A program made the position numbers and the translations under genes. A stretch of 64,000 nt of DNA, from assembly GCA_025506515.1 (NCBI GenBank), contig CM046452.1:103832559-103896558 (forward strand), in the 5' to 3' direction. The notes under the pieces are model-generated. The model worked only from the letters and a program-made list of their open reading frames with translations, made no database searches and was not told the origin of the DNA. This DNA comes from Flaveria trinervia. Lineage: Eukaryota; Streptophyta; Magnoliopsida; Asterales; Asteraceae. Shown one piece after another: positions 1-11,572 of the stretch (position 1 is the stretch's first letter; each line of letters opens with the position of its first letter).

Positions 1-2135
1 ATTGAGTTAAATAGGTTGATTAAGGTCGCGTTCTTAAAACCGAAGCATTCTTTAAAAACTTGAACTCGATCGTTATGAAACAGTATTAAATCGGATAATA
101 TAACCATGGTGAAACCTACAACTCAACTCCTTTGAGCTGTCTACGACTCCAATTTCATACAAAACACACACATACATCATGAACAAGTACTACCTTCTTT
201 CGCAACCTGCAACTTAATCGGGATCCATGTTCGAAGCTATATTAAACCCAATTGAAAGAGGGCTTTGAATCTTAATCACCTACCGAACCTTCATGCCAAC
301 TTAATTTGATTTTCGTCAACGTATGCATCTCGAACCTTAACCACAACAGACGTGACATTCTAATCATGTGTTCATCCTCCTTTCGATTGAATAAAGGTAA
401 TTGAATACATCTTCATACTCGGTTTCACTTAGGGAACAAAAACCCTAAGTTTGATTTCATTATAATGATCGAATCGATGTCCAATTGAATTCAATTCCAT
501 TCTAGGGTTTATGTGAAATTGGAGGAAATCAAAACTGATATTTTTAAACATTTAAAGGAACACTTTATCAGATTTGGGCTTCTAGCCCAACCGGTTATCA
601 TGTCACTCTTGAATACAAGAGGTCCCGGGTTCGAACCGGGCCTCTGCCATATTTTATTATTATTTTTTTATTAGTTTTTTTGTATAATTTATAATTCAGA
701 AAATTAATATTATATTAATAAATTACAATAAAAATTATGTTGTAATTAAGTTATTATAGAAAATATCAAGTTAATTTTTAAAAGTTTTAACACTTATAAT
801 TCTTAGATTTAATTAATATTTTTTTAGCACATGGAAAAATTTTACTACGTCATTTATGTTATGAATATATTATCGTTCATTGATTATTTAAATAATTAAT
901 TATGCAAATGATTATTTAAATATTAATTATTCAATGATTTATTTAACCATGTTAAATCATAAATGGTTAATAAATTTACTTGTTAACTTTTATTTACTTT
1001 ATTCTTATATTTTAGGGTTTTGTATTATAAAACCTTTGTATTAAATCGTTTTAAAAGCCCAAAACTTTATAAAATCATTTTAAATAATTTTAACGTCATT
1101 TAAATAAGTATTTAATTAATTCTCGTTAACAAGCTTTAAATAATTAATTATTAAATTAATTCTTTTCGAGTATTATACTTAATTTTTATTAAATCAACAA
1201 CTTAAATTGTTGAGATGTTTTTTAACTATTCTTAAACTTAAATGATTTGTTTTATCTTTATTAAAGCAAAAACGATTCATTATTAATTAAACTCCCAAAT
1301 TCCCATTTGAAACCCTAGTTCACGTTTATTCATTAATCTTACCTTTAAACTTAACCTTGGAATATATATACGTTAGGTATCTTGTAAAAGAAATTGTTAG
1401 AGCCTCGTTTAATCTCTTATCATCATTCTTACACTTATTTTTCCAAGTGAGTATTTCTATACCCCTTTTTATATTTTTACACATTTGGGGTGAAACATGT
1501 TACATTATAAACTTTGCACTTGTAAACACGTTTGATTCTTGTAAACTTATGGCATTTCACCTGTATGTTGTAGTTAGTTGAACTTGGTAGCTACCATGTA
1601 AAATCGAATATATGTACAATCATTAACTATTGCTAGCCTAGCGAAGTCATAGATCTATAGGCCAGACAAGCCTGCTTGGTTGATCAAGTACACTTAGCTA
1701 ATCGTATATACTTTTAAACGTTTGAGACTTGTAAAACTTTGTCGAGGTTTGATTGTGAATTCCTGTCTTACATCCCCAGTTTACTTTGTTCTCTAACTTA
1801 CAACATGAATTGCCATCTTTTATATACCTATGTATTGAAAACTATGGAAATCTCACCAACATTATTGTTGACATTTTTGTTTTTAACATGTTTCAGGAAA
1901 TACTCAAGCTTGATCGCCTTTTTCAAAGTTGTTCACACCTAGGAATGGACCTAGTTAACTTAATGAATGAGCTTGTTATATTTCTTATATTGTGTTCTTA
2001 TTTGAGGCTTATGCTTGTAATGTACCTTTCAAACTTATGAATAATATATTTGGATTTAATAATAGCGTTATGTGGCTGTGAACGATCTTAACTCTCACTG
2101 CTCGACGTTTCCGCCGTCAAGGTTGGGGTGTGACA
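1..2135 (+). mobile_element. LTR1-family gypsy LTR, right part (left end outside window)
   Basis: AT-rich non-coding sequence ending at 2135 in GGTTGGGGTGTGACA, the same terminus as the LTR1 copy at 30489-33031, which is followed there by a primer-binding site. Blocks shared in order with that copy include the paired CCCTAAG-type segment near 430-460, the GGGTTTATGTGAAATTGG block near 506, a tRNA-like module at 576-648 and the ATTAACTATTGCTAGCC block near 1625. No PBS follows 2135, so it is a solo LTR or the 3' LTR of an element lying to the left. It abuts copia coding sequence, which suggests it inserted into that copia element. The short ORFs inside show no family features. Confidence 0.75.
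576..648 (+). repeat. 73-nt tRNA-like module inside LTR1
   Basis: A 73-base stretch with a box-B-like core (GGTTCGAACC near 629-638) and a box-A-like segment near 583-598. It is followed by a T/A-rich tail of ATT repeats. Acceptor pairing is poor, so this is a tRNA-derived or tRNA-like (SINE-like) module and not a functional tRNA gene. It sits at the same relative place as the modules in the other LTR1 copies. Confidence 0.55.
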
Positions 2136-3509
2136 CTTGAAGAATCCATCATAGTCGAAGAAGTAAGCAGGCCCTTTTCCAGCAGGTGGTGTAATATATC
2201 TCTGAACATCAACATTACACCACACCTCTACTTGACCTGTTGAGTTTTTGTAAACTCTTTTGTTCGGTATGTTTAATCCTAAGAAGATCCCTTCGTCAAC
2301 CTTTTCACTGAATTTTCCATCCCGAGTCTTTTTCAGTAGGGTGCACGGAGCGCCAAACGGCCGAGATATTCCAAGTTAGGTTTACGTCACTATAATAACT
2401 CGTAGCACGTTTTTCCATGGCGTTTTACTATTAGAACTTGATTAAGAGTATAACATGCATTTGCCACTGCTTCATTCCAAAATTGTATAGGCAGTTTCGA
2501 GTCTGCAAGCATTGTCTGTGCCGTCTCTATCAAGCTGCGGTTCTTCCGTTCAGCAACACCATTCATCTGAGGGGTATAAGCCAAGGTAAATTGATACATA
2601 ATTCCCTTTTCCTTGCAATAGTCCTCCATCCTCTGATTCTTGAACTCGGTTCCGTTGTCTGAGCGCACCTGTCTTACCTTCAGCTTGTATAAGGATTCCA
2701 GTGTAGTTACCAATTCCTTGAAGGATTCAAATGTTTCTGATTTGGATTTCAGAAACATTACTCAAGAGAACCTTGAGTAGTCATCAGTAACTACATAGCA
2801 GTACAAGTCACCTGCGATGCTTCTTGTACTGACTGGTCCAAACAGATCCATGTGAAGAAGCTCAAGTGGAAGTTCTATAGAGTGAACTTTCTTTTCCTTA
2901 TGAGATTTCTTCGTCTGTTTGCCCTTTTTGCACGCAACACAAAATTCCGGGAGTTGAAATTTTTTGACGTTTACTCCTCTCCCAAGATCATTCTGGATCA
3001 AATGATTCATTTTCCTCAGATTTATGTGTCCCATTCTCCTATGCCAGGAGATGGATTCCTTTTCAGTAGCTTTGGACAAGAAGCATGGGACTTCACTATC
3101 CGTTGTGGATGCCTTTGAGAGATCCAAAACATAAAGATCATTATATCAAAGCTGACATTAGGATCTGATCCTCCGGAATCACGTAGTCCTTCTTTAGAAC
3201 GTAACACTTCTTGTTGTCAAATACTACCTTGAATCCTTTATCACAGATTTGAGAAACAGAAAGTAAGTTATTTTGTAATTGTTGGACATAGTTTACCTTA
3301 TCAAACTTAACTTTCTCATTTCCCATTTCTCCTTGGGCTGTGATGTACCCGCCTTTGTTTCCAGCAAATGAAACATGCCCTCCTTTAATTTTTCTGACAT
3401 TTGATAAGAGAGCTCTGTTCCCTGTCATGTGCCTGGATGCTCCGCTATCAACTATCCATGTGTTAGTCTCAGAACTGTAGCGAACACCCTGCACAGTCAA
3501 TGAAAACAT
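2136..3509 (-). pseudogene. Copia pol fragment: protease, GAG-pre-integrase, integrase
   Basis: Reading down the minus strand: an aspartic protease motif DSGASRHMTG near 3430-3450; then a GAG-pre-integrase HHCC motif (WHRRMGHI ... CVACKKGK) near 3050-2910; then the integrase catalytic triad in HMDLFGP, RSDNGTEF and GVAERKN. Integrase would insert the cDNA into the host genome. A frameshift lies near 3135 and an in-frame TGA at 2762-2764 stands where the family has Trp (the DDYSRFSW segment). Below 2390 the frame is broken again but KFSEKVDEGIFLG is readable, so homology reaches about 2140. No reverse transcriptase motif follows. Confidence 0.88.
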
Positions 3510-3616
3510 TAGTTCATGTCAGGAAACCCAGCCTTAACCGGCTTGGGTTTCCCTGAGGCATCACATATTACAAAATCAACCCACTGACCCCTTTAGGTTA
3601 AGGATTGATCAGAGTT

Positions 3617-6343
3617 CTATGTGTTCTTATTTTCAGGCACTGAGGAGGTTTTTTCTTTCCATAAACCAGATTTGTGTAACGCCTGTTTGTGATAAACAGA
3701 CGACTGGCTGATGGATCGAACTTTGGGTTCACAATCTCTTTTAGAAGGCATCACTGAGTTCCTCTTAAAAGATCTTGATGTAGATGTAGAAAGTTCAACT
3801 TTATTCCTCAGTGTCTGATAATAAGAGCAGTGAGATGCTATGTGACCATACTCTTCACAATTATAGCAGGATCTGCTTTTAACTTGACGGTTTCTATTTT
3901 TTGGTGGAGATGCAGATGTCACACAGTTGACCTTATTATGTTTGGATTGAGACACTTCTTTGTTTGATGTATGAGTTGATTTTACAAACTTAATTGCTTT
4001 ACCTGGTTTTACATCTTTGATCTCTTGTTTACCTGGACTGTGACATGATGCACGTGATTGATTAGGTTTTATAGTCTTTTTAGGTTCTTGTTTGACTTTG
4101 TTTGACCCTGACTTAAAACTAATCTTTTCAAATTCTTGTTCCAGATTAACACAAGGCATTTTACCTATTGCCTTTGAAGTGGCCTCCTTCTGTTTAGTGT
4201 CTGATCCAATTGATTTACTTAATGAATCTGGATCACTCACCAGAGGAGTGGACACCACGTGATCCTTGATGGGGTTATTGTTAATTAGTTTACATTTGGT
4301 GTTCATCAAGGTCTCAAGTGGTGGTGGAACCACTTTGTATCTCAGTCCCTCCCCATTATTTCTCTCTCTTACTAAGTGTTGGACAATGTGTGATGAGCTT
4401 GTCCAACTATGCAGTTTTTGTTTTAATGAATTGACTTCTACTTCTAAAACTGCTTTTTGCTTCTTAGTGTCCTCAAGAGAGTTCAGATAGTACCTAATGT
4501 CATTTTCTTGGTTAAAGGCAACTACCTCAGTTTCCCTAAGCTGTTTATTTAATAGGTCTATCTTTTCCTTGTAACTGTACTCGTTTTGTTTCAATACTCT
4601 ATTAGCTTCTGTGCACAGTTCTAAGTCCTTTACTAGGCTATCATTATGATCTAATAACCTAGCAAATTTTGAATCTATACTTTCTCTAAATTTATTACAT
4701 TCTAAGCAAGCATGATTATTAAACAGTTGGTCAGAAGTACTTACCTGGGATGTAGAAGAAGAATCAGCCATGAGTACTAGCTCGATTTTCTCTGGTTCTG
4801 ATGATTCAGATGATGATGCATTTGCAGATTTTTCTTCTTCAGGCAGGTAGTTGACCACATTTGCAGTATCTTCAGAGTTTGACATTGCGATCTCTACTGC
4901 TATATCTCCTTCACTCGCAGAATCGTCATCAATATCCTCTACACTAGCTATATTTGACTCTCCTGGTGAGACGAACCGAAAGCTCCAGTCCTGTCCTTCA
5001 TCTTCGTTAGCAGTTAAGGCTTTTGGATCCTTACTTGATAAGTCAGCATTACTAGCAGTGGACTTGTCTTGACGGTTAAATGAAGAGAAGGGATTTCCAT
5101 TTCCTGTCTTCTTTGGTTTTATACATTCCCTCTTGAAGTGTCCATTCTCACCGCAGTTGAAGCATGTAACATTTGACTTATCAAACCCAAAGGTTGTGTC
5201 TTTTGTTGCAACCAAGTTCTGTCCGGTCTTTTTGACAAACTTTTTAGCTCGTCGGACAGCACTTGCCAGAGCCCACATTATGTCCATGCGTTCCAACTCC
5301 ATTTCATCCACCTGCTCATAATCTTTATCTGCCAGGTGGCAGTTACCTATCTTTCCAGCAATTAATCCATCGTAGGAGTGAACCACCACAGCTAAAAGTT
5401 CCATATGTTCTCTGGCCACCTCTACAGTTACATTCCCGAGGTTGTCGGTTTTCAGCTTTGTGACATTAGCTTCAGGTACTATATATTGGGTGCTAGACGA
5501 CCCTGACATTTCTGATCCTGAAGTTGAGGGTTGTGCTAGAACTCCTGTGCTTGAGATGAAGGCGGTTTGCAATGGTGCTCCAGATGTCTTGACTGAAGGA
5601 GTAGCATTGTAGAGTGCAGGCGACTGATCATAGTTTGCCTTTTGGGCTCGATACTTCATCCTAAGCTCTTCTTCTCTCAGTTTCAGAATGAAGTCATTTA
5701 TGTCTAACTTCGAGAGCATTCCATTCTGTCTGAGATTCGAAACAAACAAACCCCATTTTTCTGGTAATCCATTAGCAAAGTTGGATACCTTATCTACCAT
5801 CGAAGTAACCACTCCATGAGTGTGCATCTCACTCATCAAGTGGTAGAATCTATCGATCACATCATCAAGGCCTTCTTTTCCCATTGAAGAGAAGTTGTTA
5901 AACTCCTTCTTCAATGCTTTTGCCTTGATAGCCTTCAGAGGGGCATTCCCGTCATACCTCTTCTCCAACGCATCCCAAAGTTTCTTGCCTTGAGTATACT
6001 CCGAATACTGGTGGAAAATATCCTTCGGAATAGACTGAGTAAGCAAGGCGTAGACTTTCTTCTCAACGTTGTGTTTTACCTTCTATGCATCCGACATGCC
6101 ACTTAGAGTAAGTTTTACTCCGTCAGCTCCAACTGGCATGCTGTACCCCGACTCTATTGTCTCCCACAAATTTGTATCCACTCCATTTAAGTAGATTTTG
6201 AAACGTTGCTTCCATTGTGGGTAGTCATCTAACGTAATAAGTTTAGGGGGTTTATTGTGAATCCCCACTTCGTTCTCCAACAGCAATAGATTTTGAATAC
6301 GTGTATCTCTACTTGTTGTGTATGCTGAAAACTGATCCTCCAT
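3617..6343 (-). pseudogene. Copia gag polyprotein, one in-frame stop
   Basis: The start at 6343 opens MEDQFSAYTTSRD and is followed by the copia Gag N-terminal segment (YPQWKQRFKIYL). A TAG at 6083-6085 interrupts the frame; reading resumes in the same frame from 6046 for 809 residues. That part holds a UBN2-type Gag domain (KKLWDALEKRYDG, FNNFSSM), a first CCHC zinc knuckle (CFNCGENGHFKREC), a coiled-coil-like acidic and Leu-rich stretch, and a second CCHC (CYNCEEYGHIASHC). Two widely spaced knuckles and a very long Gag are unusual for copia. Gag would form the virus-like particle. A frameshift separates it from the protease. Domain calls are firm; activity is excluded by the stop. Confidence 0.85.
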
Positions 6344-6349
6344 TACACT

Positions 6350-6790
6350 TCACTTTACCATTTAACAAGCTGCGAATGAAGGTATGCGATTGGGCTTATT
6401 CGGGCGATTGAACAAGTGCGAATAGGTTAATCGTGCGACTAGGCTAATGCGGATGAGTCAGTCGTCCGAATAAACTAATGCGGTTGAGCGGTCCGAATGA
6501 AGATCTCAATCGTACGAATGAGTTCAATCGTGCGGTTGAAGGATACGTATGAACTCAGTCGTGCGATTGAGACAATCGTGCTACTGAACCTGCTGAAGTT
6601 TGATAATTCGTAGGTTAAACTTTTTTTGGCTGCAAAAAATCGAATTTTATCAAACCCTAATAGCCGTATGCTGGAAAAACTACACTTTTCGATTAAGAAC
6701 CGTCCAAAACTTCGTTAGACACAAAAAGATTGCGTTTTTGATGCAAAAACACAATTTTGTATCAAAACATTGAATCAACACGTAATCAAG
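6350..6790 (-). repeat. Copia leader with degenerate CGATTGAG-type short repeats
   Basis: Between the gag start and the PBS lies a non-coding leader. About 6370-6590 consists of irregular repeats of 12-20 bases built on TCGTGCGACTGAG or its relatives (ATTCGGGCGATTGAA, CAATCGTGCGACTAGG). The same motif family recurs in this element's LTR (about 7090-7280) and in the unrelated gypsy LTR2 copies near 36 kb and 43 kb. Confidence 0.7.
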
Positions 6791-6798
6791 AGCCTCTA

Positions 6799-6810
6799 GC
6801 TCTGATACCA
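6799..6810 (-). promoter_or_regulatory. Primer-binding site for initiator tRNA-Met
   Basis: The minus strand reads TGGTATCAGAGC, complementary to the 3' end of plant initiator tRNA-Met, two bases inside the LTR terminus at 6813. This is the standard priming site for minus-strand DNA synthesis and fixes the 5' LTR boundary. Confidence 0.9.
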
Positions 6811-6812
6811 CT

Positions 6813-7316
6813 TGTTAGGATCTGGTATTTGACCAAACACCAACTGATTAACGTGTTAAACCAATCAAATAGTGCGGAATCCTATTTGATTGGCGATCCA
6901 ATCAGTGAGAACGCACGTAGACACAATAACGACTTGAATCTAACGTCAAGAATCGATTGAGAATCGATCTATAGCGTTCTATGAACTTGGAGTATGAACT
7001 TGGAGGCTTCTGGACGGCTAGGGTACGTCTGGAGTCGAAGTGGATTCAATGCTTACGTTTTTCCACGAATTAGATGGTATTTATAGGTTAGGATTGCTCA
7101 TTCGGGCGACTGAACCATTAGCATGGTTCATTCGTGCGATTGAGCCATGCGGTTGATCCATTCGCACTACTGAGTGTTCAGTCGTGCGACTGAGTCAGAC
7201 GCATGAAGTTATTCAGGTGTATGGACCATTTAGGCACATGGACACTCAGTCGCATGGCCATTCGGACGCATGAGAACTTCACTTCACCAAGTTTGAGTGT
7301 ATTCAATATTCTAACA
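6813..7316 (-). mobile_element. 5' LTR of the copia element
   Basis: A 504-bp segment bounded on the plus strand by TGTTAGGATC and ATTCTAACA, so it has TG...CA ends with a 6-bp terminal inverted repeat (TGTTAG/CTAACA). It borders the PBS on the inner side. The outer half carries degenerate repeats of the ATTCGTGCGATTGAG type. The matching 3' LTR is not in the window, so a target-site duplication cannot be tested; the outer flank starts TTATG. Confidence 0.88.
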
Positions 7317-7859
7317 TTATGTATAACACTTCAAACAATCACAAACCTATATAATTAAGTCAATATGCGTTAAACAACTCATTAATAAAATATTAAACAT
7401 TATAAACATAACCAAACATTTTGTATTTCATTAAGTACCCAATAGTTACATAAGTGTAAGACATATTACATCCAGATCAGGATCTAGGTGCATATATGTA
7501 TCAACAAGTTTGTATATGGTTAGTTTGTTTGTATGATTAGTTTGTTTTTATGATTAGTATGTTTTTATGATTAGTTTGTATATGGTTTGTATGAGAAATA
7601 AATTGGTTTAATTGGTTAGTATATGATTTGTATGATTAGTTTGTTTATGGTTTGTATGAGAAATGAATTGGTTTAATTGGTTGGCATATGATTTGTATGA
7701 TTAGTTTGTATATGGTTTGTATGAGAAATGAATTGGTTTAGTTGGTTGGTATATGGTTTGTATATGGTTTAGTTGGTTGTTATAGTTTGTATGAAGAATA
7801 ATTTGGTTCAGTAATTGGTTTTTTAAGGTTAGTGATTATGTTTTTATTGTTTAATAGAA
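7317..7859 (+). repeat. Imperfect minisatellite upstream of Harbinger genes
   Basis: About 7500-7800 contains roughly four imperfect copies of a unit of about 65 bases made from TTTGTATATGGTTTGTATGA and GAATTGGTTTAATTGGTTGG. The array is T/G-rich on this strand and AT-rich overall. It is probably subterminal or intergenic sequence of the adjacent PIF/Harbinger element. No left terminal inverted repeat matching 9946 could be found here. Confidence 0.6.
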
Positions 7860-8039
7860 ATGGGCGAGAAACATCAATGGTCAAGCGAGCAAAATCAATG
7901 TTTGTTAGAAACTTGCATTGAAGAAATAAATAAGGTGGGTAAGAAAGGTTTGAGTATGCAAAAAGACTTTTGGAATAGATTAGAACAAATTCTTAAAGAA
8001 AAGTTTGACCAACAGTATTTGACTGTTCTGAGAGGTTAA
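7860..8039 (+). pseudogene. Myb/SANT-like accessory gene of PIF/Harbinger (truncated)
   Basis: A 59-codon ORF beginning MGEKHQWSSEQNQCLLE, with a Trp, an acidic helix and FWNRLEQILKEKF, resembling the N-terminal half of the Myb/SANT-like DNA-binding protein encoded beside PIF/Harbinger transposases. In that family the Myb-like protein is needed for nuclear import and recruitment of the transposase. It stops at a TAA after about half the expected domain, so it is a remnant. It lies about 345 bp upstream of the transposase on the same strand. Family assignment rests on the pattern and the context. Confidence 0.55.
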
Positions 8040-8213
8040 AATTGGTTGGGTTAGACCCGTTAAATCCTTTATTTTTAGCTGCTTTTTCATATCTTTGGAG
8101 TGTCGTCATCCATGAGAGAGGCGTGGATGACACTGCCAGAAATTCCAAAAGTATTAAAAGGCTAGATTACAATAACTGCTAAAAGTATGAAACTAATATA
8201 ATTGTGCATGTGA

Positions 8214-8380
8214 CGTTGTTTATGTTTGATGGTTGTATTGGGTTAGTGATGACATTGTTATGTTTTGATGGTTGTATTTGGTTGGTGTTGACATTGTTAT
8301 GTTTTATGGTTGTATTTGGTTGGTGATAACATTTTGTTATGTTTTATGGTTAATGTTTATGATGACATTTTGATGTTTAA
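8214..8380 (+). repeat. Imperfect tandem repeat of about 40 bp
   Basis: Four degraded copies of a unit such as TGTTATGTTTTATGGTTG with TGGTGATGACAT lie between the Myb-like remnant and the transposase. They are non-coding and probably arose by slippage inside the dead transposon. Confidence 0.5.
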
Positions 8381-8383
8381 TGG

Positions 8384-9648
8384 TTGCCTTTTTTATTATT
8401 AACACATGATCATATGGATTATAATAAGAAATTACTTCTAGTAATTCTTATGTACTTGTATGTTCGCTTTTTTTGGAGAAAAGGTTTGAAACGAATGCGA
8501 GACAATGATTCAGAAATGACAGGGCATAAATACACGTTAGAGTTATTGCAAGGAAATCCCAAACAATGCATTGAATTGCTACGTATGTCTCGTGAATCCT
8601 TTGTCCGACTATGTGCATATTTTAGAATAAATTATTCGTTAAAGGATAGTAAACATGTATCGGTTGAAGAGAAGATGGCTATGTTTTTAATGATAATTGG
8701 TCATAATCAACGTTACGTGGTTATAAAGCATAGATTTCAACACTCAAAGCAAACAATTCATAAATTCTTTTATGAAGTGTTAGATAAAATGATGCTTTTT
8801 GTCAAAGATATGATAGTACCAACTTCTTTCAATCCAAATCCAAACATTTCGGGACATAACAAAAGACTTCGGCGAATTTTTAAGGGAGCGGTTGGTGCAC
8901 TTGATGGTACTTTGATACATGTTGTCCCTGCTAGTAAACAAGATTTATATAGAGGAAGAGGAAAAGGAGAGTGTTATCAAAACGTATTACTAATTTATGA
9001 CTTCAACATGATTTTTACATTCATTGTGACGGGTTGAGAAGGGGTAGCACATGATTCCAGAATATTATCGGAGGCCTTATCAGATACAAATGCTCAATTC
9101 CCGTTACCACCATCAAGTATATAAATTGATTTTAAATGTTTGGTATTTTAGTTTAATTTCCTAATTATTTATATATCCTTACAAATATGTATTATCTTTG
9201 TGATGCCGCTTATGCACACATACGAGGATTTATGGCTCCATATCGTAATGTAAGGTATTGGCTTGGAGATTTCCGTAGGAATCGTGCATTGACCGATAAA
9301 GAAAAATTTAACCATGCACATGCAAAACTACGAAACGTTATTGAGTGTTCGTTTGGTGTTTTGAAAGCACGATTCCCTATATTGAAGAGGATGACACCAT
9401 TTCCGTTGGTTACACAAAGGAATATTACTGTTGCATGTTTCGCGTTGCATAATTTTGTAAGGAAAGAGGGTCTTAGCGATGACTTTTTTACACAATACGA
9501 TCAACCCAATGTGTCCTTTGAAAATTGTGATATGCACGTTGATGCTGAAGAAAATGATGTTGAAGAACATGGTACCGCATCCGATCGAGAATATATGAGT
9601 CAATTAAGAGATGAAATTGCTGAGCAGATAATGCAGAATGTCGAATAA
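8384..9648 (+). pseudogene. PIF/Harbinger DDE transposase, broken
   Basis: Two ORFs (8384-9037 and 9187-9648) make one DDE_Tnp_4-type transposase. The first carries the helix-turn-helix part and the first catalytic Asp in GALDGTLIHV; the second begins YYLCDAAY (second Asp) and has the catalytic Glu in NVIECSFGVLKARFPIL, followed by the typical ACFALHNF. The first ORF ends at a TGA where the family has Trp (VTGW); the frame continues after it as EGVAHDSRIL to about 9115. An intron with an AAGTATAT donor probably follows, but no AG acceptor stands directly before the second ORF. The enzyme would cut and paste the element. Inactive. Confidence 0.85.
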
Positions 9649-9839
9649 ACGATTTATAAATGTAATCGTATGGTTTTATAAATATTATTGTAGTGTTGTA
9701 TGACTTTTATTTATATTTTAATGTATTTCTATGACTTTTATTTATATATTAATGTATTAGTTGTTTTTAAAGTTTAAAAAATAAATTTAGTTTAATTACA
9801 GAATATTTCAGCATTTTGCAAATGTTAAAAACAAACAGT

Positions 9840-9949
9840 TTTTTTCTTGCAGACTGCAGACATTTGGTCCACCTTTTTTGCTGCAGATGTCTGCAGATAT
9901 GGTCCGCACACTGCAGACGTTTTCCTGCAGAAAAAACAACAGCACCTAA
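9840..9949 (+). mobile_element. Right terminus of the PIF/Harbinger element with TAA target duplication
   Basis: The region 9840-9946 is rich in CTGCAG motifs and ends CAACAGCACC followed by TAA, which fits the plant Harbinger terminus (GGTGCTGTT read inward) and a 3-bp TTA/TAA target site. The left partner terminus was not found, so the element is truncated or eroded on its left. Confidence 0.6.
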
Positions 9950-11362
9950 GTAATTCAATCTAGAACCAATGCGTTGTGACATTGTCGCTACAACTGAAAA
10001 AAAGTAAGGGTAAAAATGTTGAATAACACACGTGTTGTGGTGTGTTACTCGCAAAATTTAGACGTACAAAACAAAAAAATTGTATACTATGGAAAGTATG
10101 GGGATCAAAGATGAATATAAAAAAATATTAGGGTTAAATTGTAAAATATGTAAAAGTAGTAGGTTAAAGTAAAAAACTTAGAGTTTTAAGAAAAAATTAA
10201 AGATAAGTACAAGCCACTAAACATATAATGCTACCCACTAAACATACTAAAGTTGGTAATTAGTATTATATAAATTCAATAAATAAAAGAATGATTATTG
10301 ATTGTATGGTTGTACCATAAGCAAAAGCAATATTACTTCTATAAAAATAGTTGATAATTAGATTTATATAAATAAGCTGAGTTTTACCCTATGTTTCTTA
10401 TGAAAAACAAAATACAAACCTAACAACCTAGATCTTTTTTCTTTATTGGCGCCAAATGTGGATGTGAATATAAAGAAAAGCTTCTTGAACCGAAACTGAT
10501 GAACTGTACGAGTGTACCAGTTGAAAACTAGTATGCTAGAAACTGCTTTGAAAACAATTATATATTGTAGGTCTCTCTCCATCACGACCTGTTCGAAACT
10601 AGTTCAAAACCAAACCGAGCCGGCCAAAAACACTCAAAATCAATAATAAAAAAACCAAACTAGTTAAAACAAATCAAAAGACCAAGCCAAAGCAAACCAG
10701 TTTGAAACTCAAAACGGTTTTAACCTTTATGACTACAAACTAAACCAATTTTTGAACCACACTAGGTCGTGGCCCGTGGGCCCAAACCATTTAGTGTACC
10801 TCTGGTCCATGGGTTCATTTTTCCTTACAATTTAGCCACTTTAGATTTAATTATGATTGAATTATAATTGGAAAAAGATTAAGCACACATATTGGCGAAA
10901 ATGACGAGTCATTGTTGGCATTATTTTTAACTTTTTTTTCATTTGAGTATGTAAGCCTTCATCACTCTTTTGTGTACTTGATGGTTCAAATACCAAAATA
11001 AACTTTGGGTTAAAACTCAGGGTGAACAGATTGTCTAATGTAGAGCCAGTTTCATAGTATGCATGTAAAAGTTTTGTGCTCTTATCATTAAAGGTGCATA
11101 TACCCATCACCAATGAAGCCCACAAACAGCTAGTTTATGACTCACAATAAAAAATTAGCGTTTGATGACTTAAGTTCCAATGATGCGGCCGTCTAGAGCC
11201 AACTTGCACTCTCTTAACCAAACTTGTAAATAAAAAACCTGTTCATGATACTGAAAATATGCTTGGTATGCACAACATGAGCTGGATGATGTAATTTAAA
11301 TCACCAAATGAATTGTTTAAGATCATAAGTTCCCAACATAAAGACTCATTAAGTATGCTTGC
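9950..11362. other. Intergenic sequence, no gene recognised
   Basis: AT-rich, with many stops in all frames. Short ORFs (10364-10585 and 10862-11125, minus strand) show no family features or splice-linked continuation. A run of TTTGAAAC/AAACCAG-type words near 10590-10750 is low-complexity. Nothing further can be supported. Confidence 0.6.
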
Positions 11363-11572
11363 AAGTCGACAATCATTAAGCCTATAGATGATGTACGATT
11401 GTACGTGGTTCAACTAGCAATATCATTTCCATGTCTATTAATGAACCAAAGGACCATCAGACTCGCCAAGTCGACAATCATAAAGCCTATAGATGATGTA
11501 CGATTGTACGTGGTTCAACTAGCAATATCATTTCCATGTCTGTTAATGAACCAAAGGACCATCAGACTCGCC
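11363..11572. repeat. Two-copy tandem duplication, 105-bp period
   Basis: The block beginning AAGTCGACAATCAT at 11363 is repeated at 11468 with only a few substitutions, ending ACTCGCC in both copies. It lies about 355 bp past the stop codon of the SAP-domain gene, so it is 3' flank or UTR of that gene. The joined ORF across it is a by-product of the duplication. Confidence 0.85.

Larger units (their letters stand above)
2136..7316 (-). mobile_element. Decayed Ty1/copia retrotransposon, 3' part missing
   Basis: On the minus strand the order is 5' LTR (7316-6813), PBS (6810-6799), leader, gag with two zinc knuckles, aspartic protease, GAG-pre-integrase HHCC and integrase core, which is the Ty1/copia order with integrase before reverse transcriptase. 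The sequence stops at 2136 just after the integrase C-terminal part, where an LTR1 begins. Reverse transcriptase, RNase H and the 3' LTR are therefore absent from the window and may lie beyond the LTR1 insertion. Several nonsense changes and frameshifts show it cannot act on its own. Confidence 0.9.

Noticed and set aside
9328..9603. Minus-strand ORF opposite the Harbinger transposase
   Set aside because: It is a shadow of the transposase exon with the DDE motif on the plus strand.
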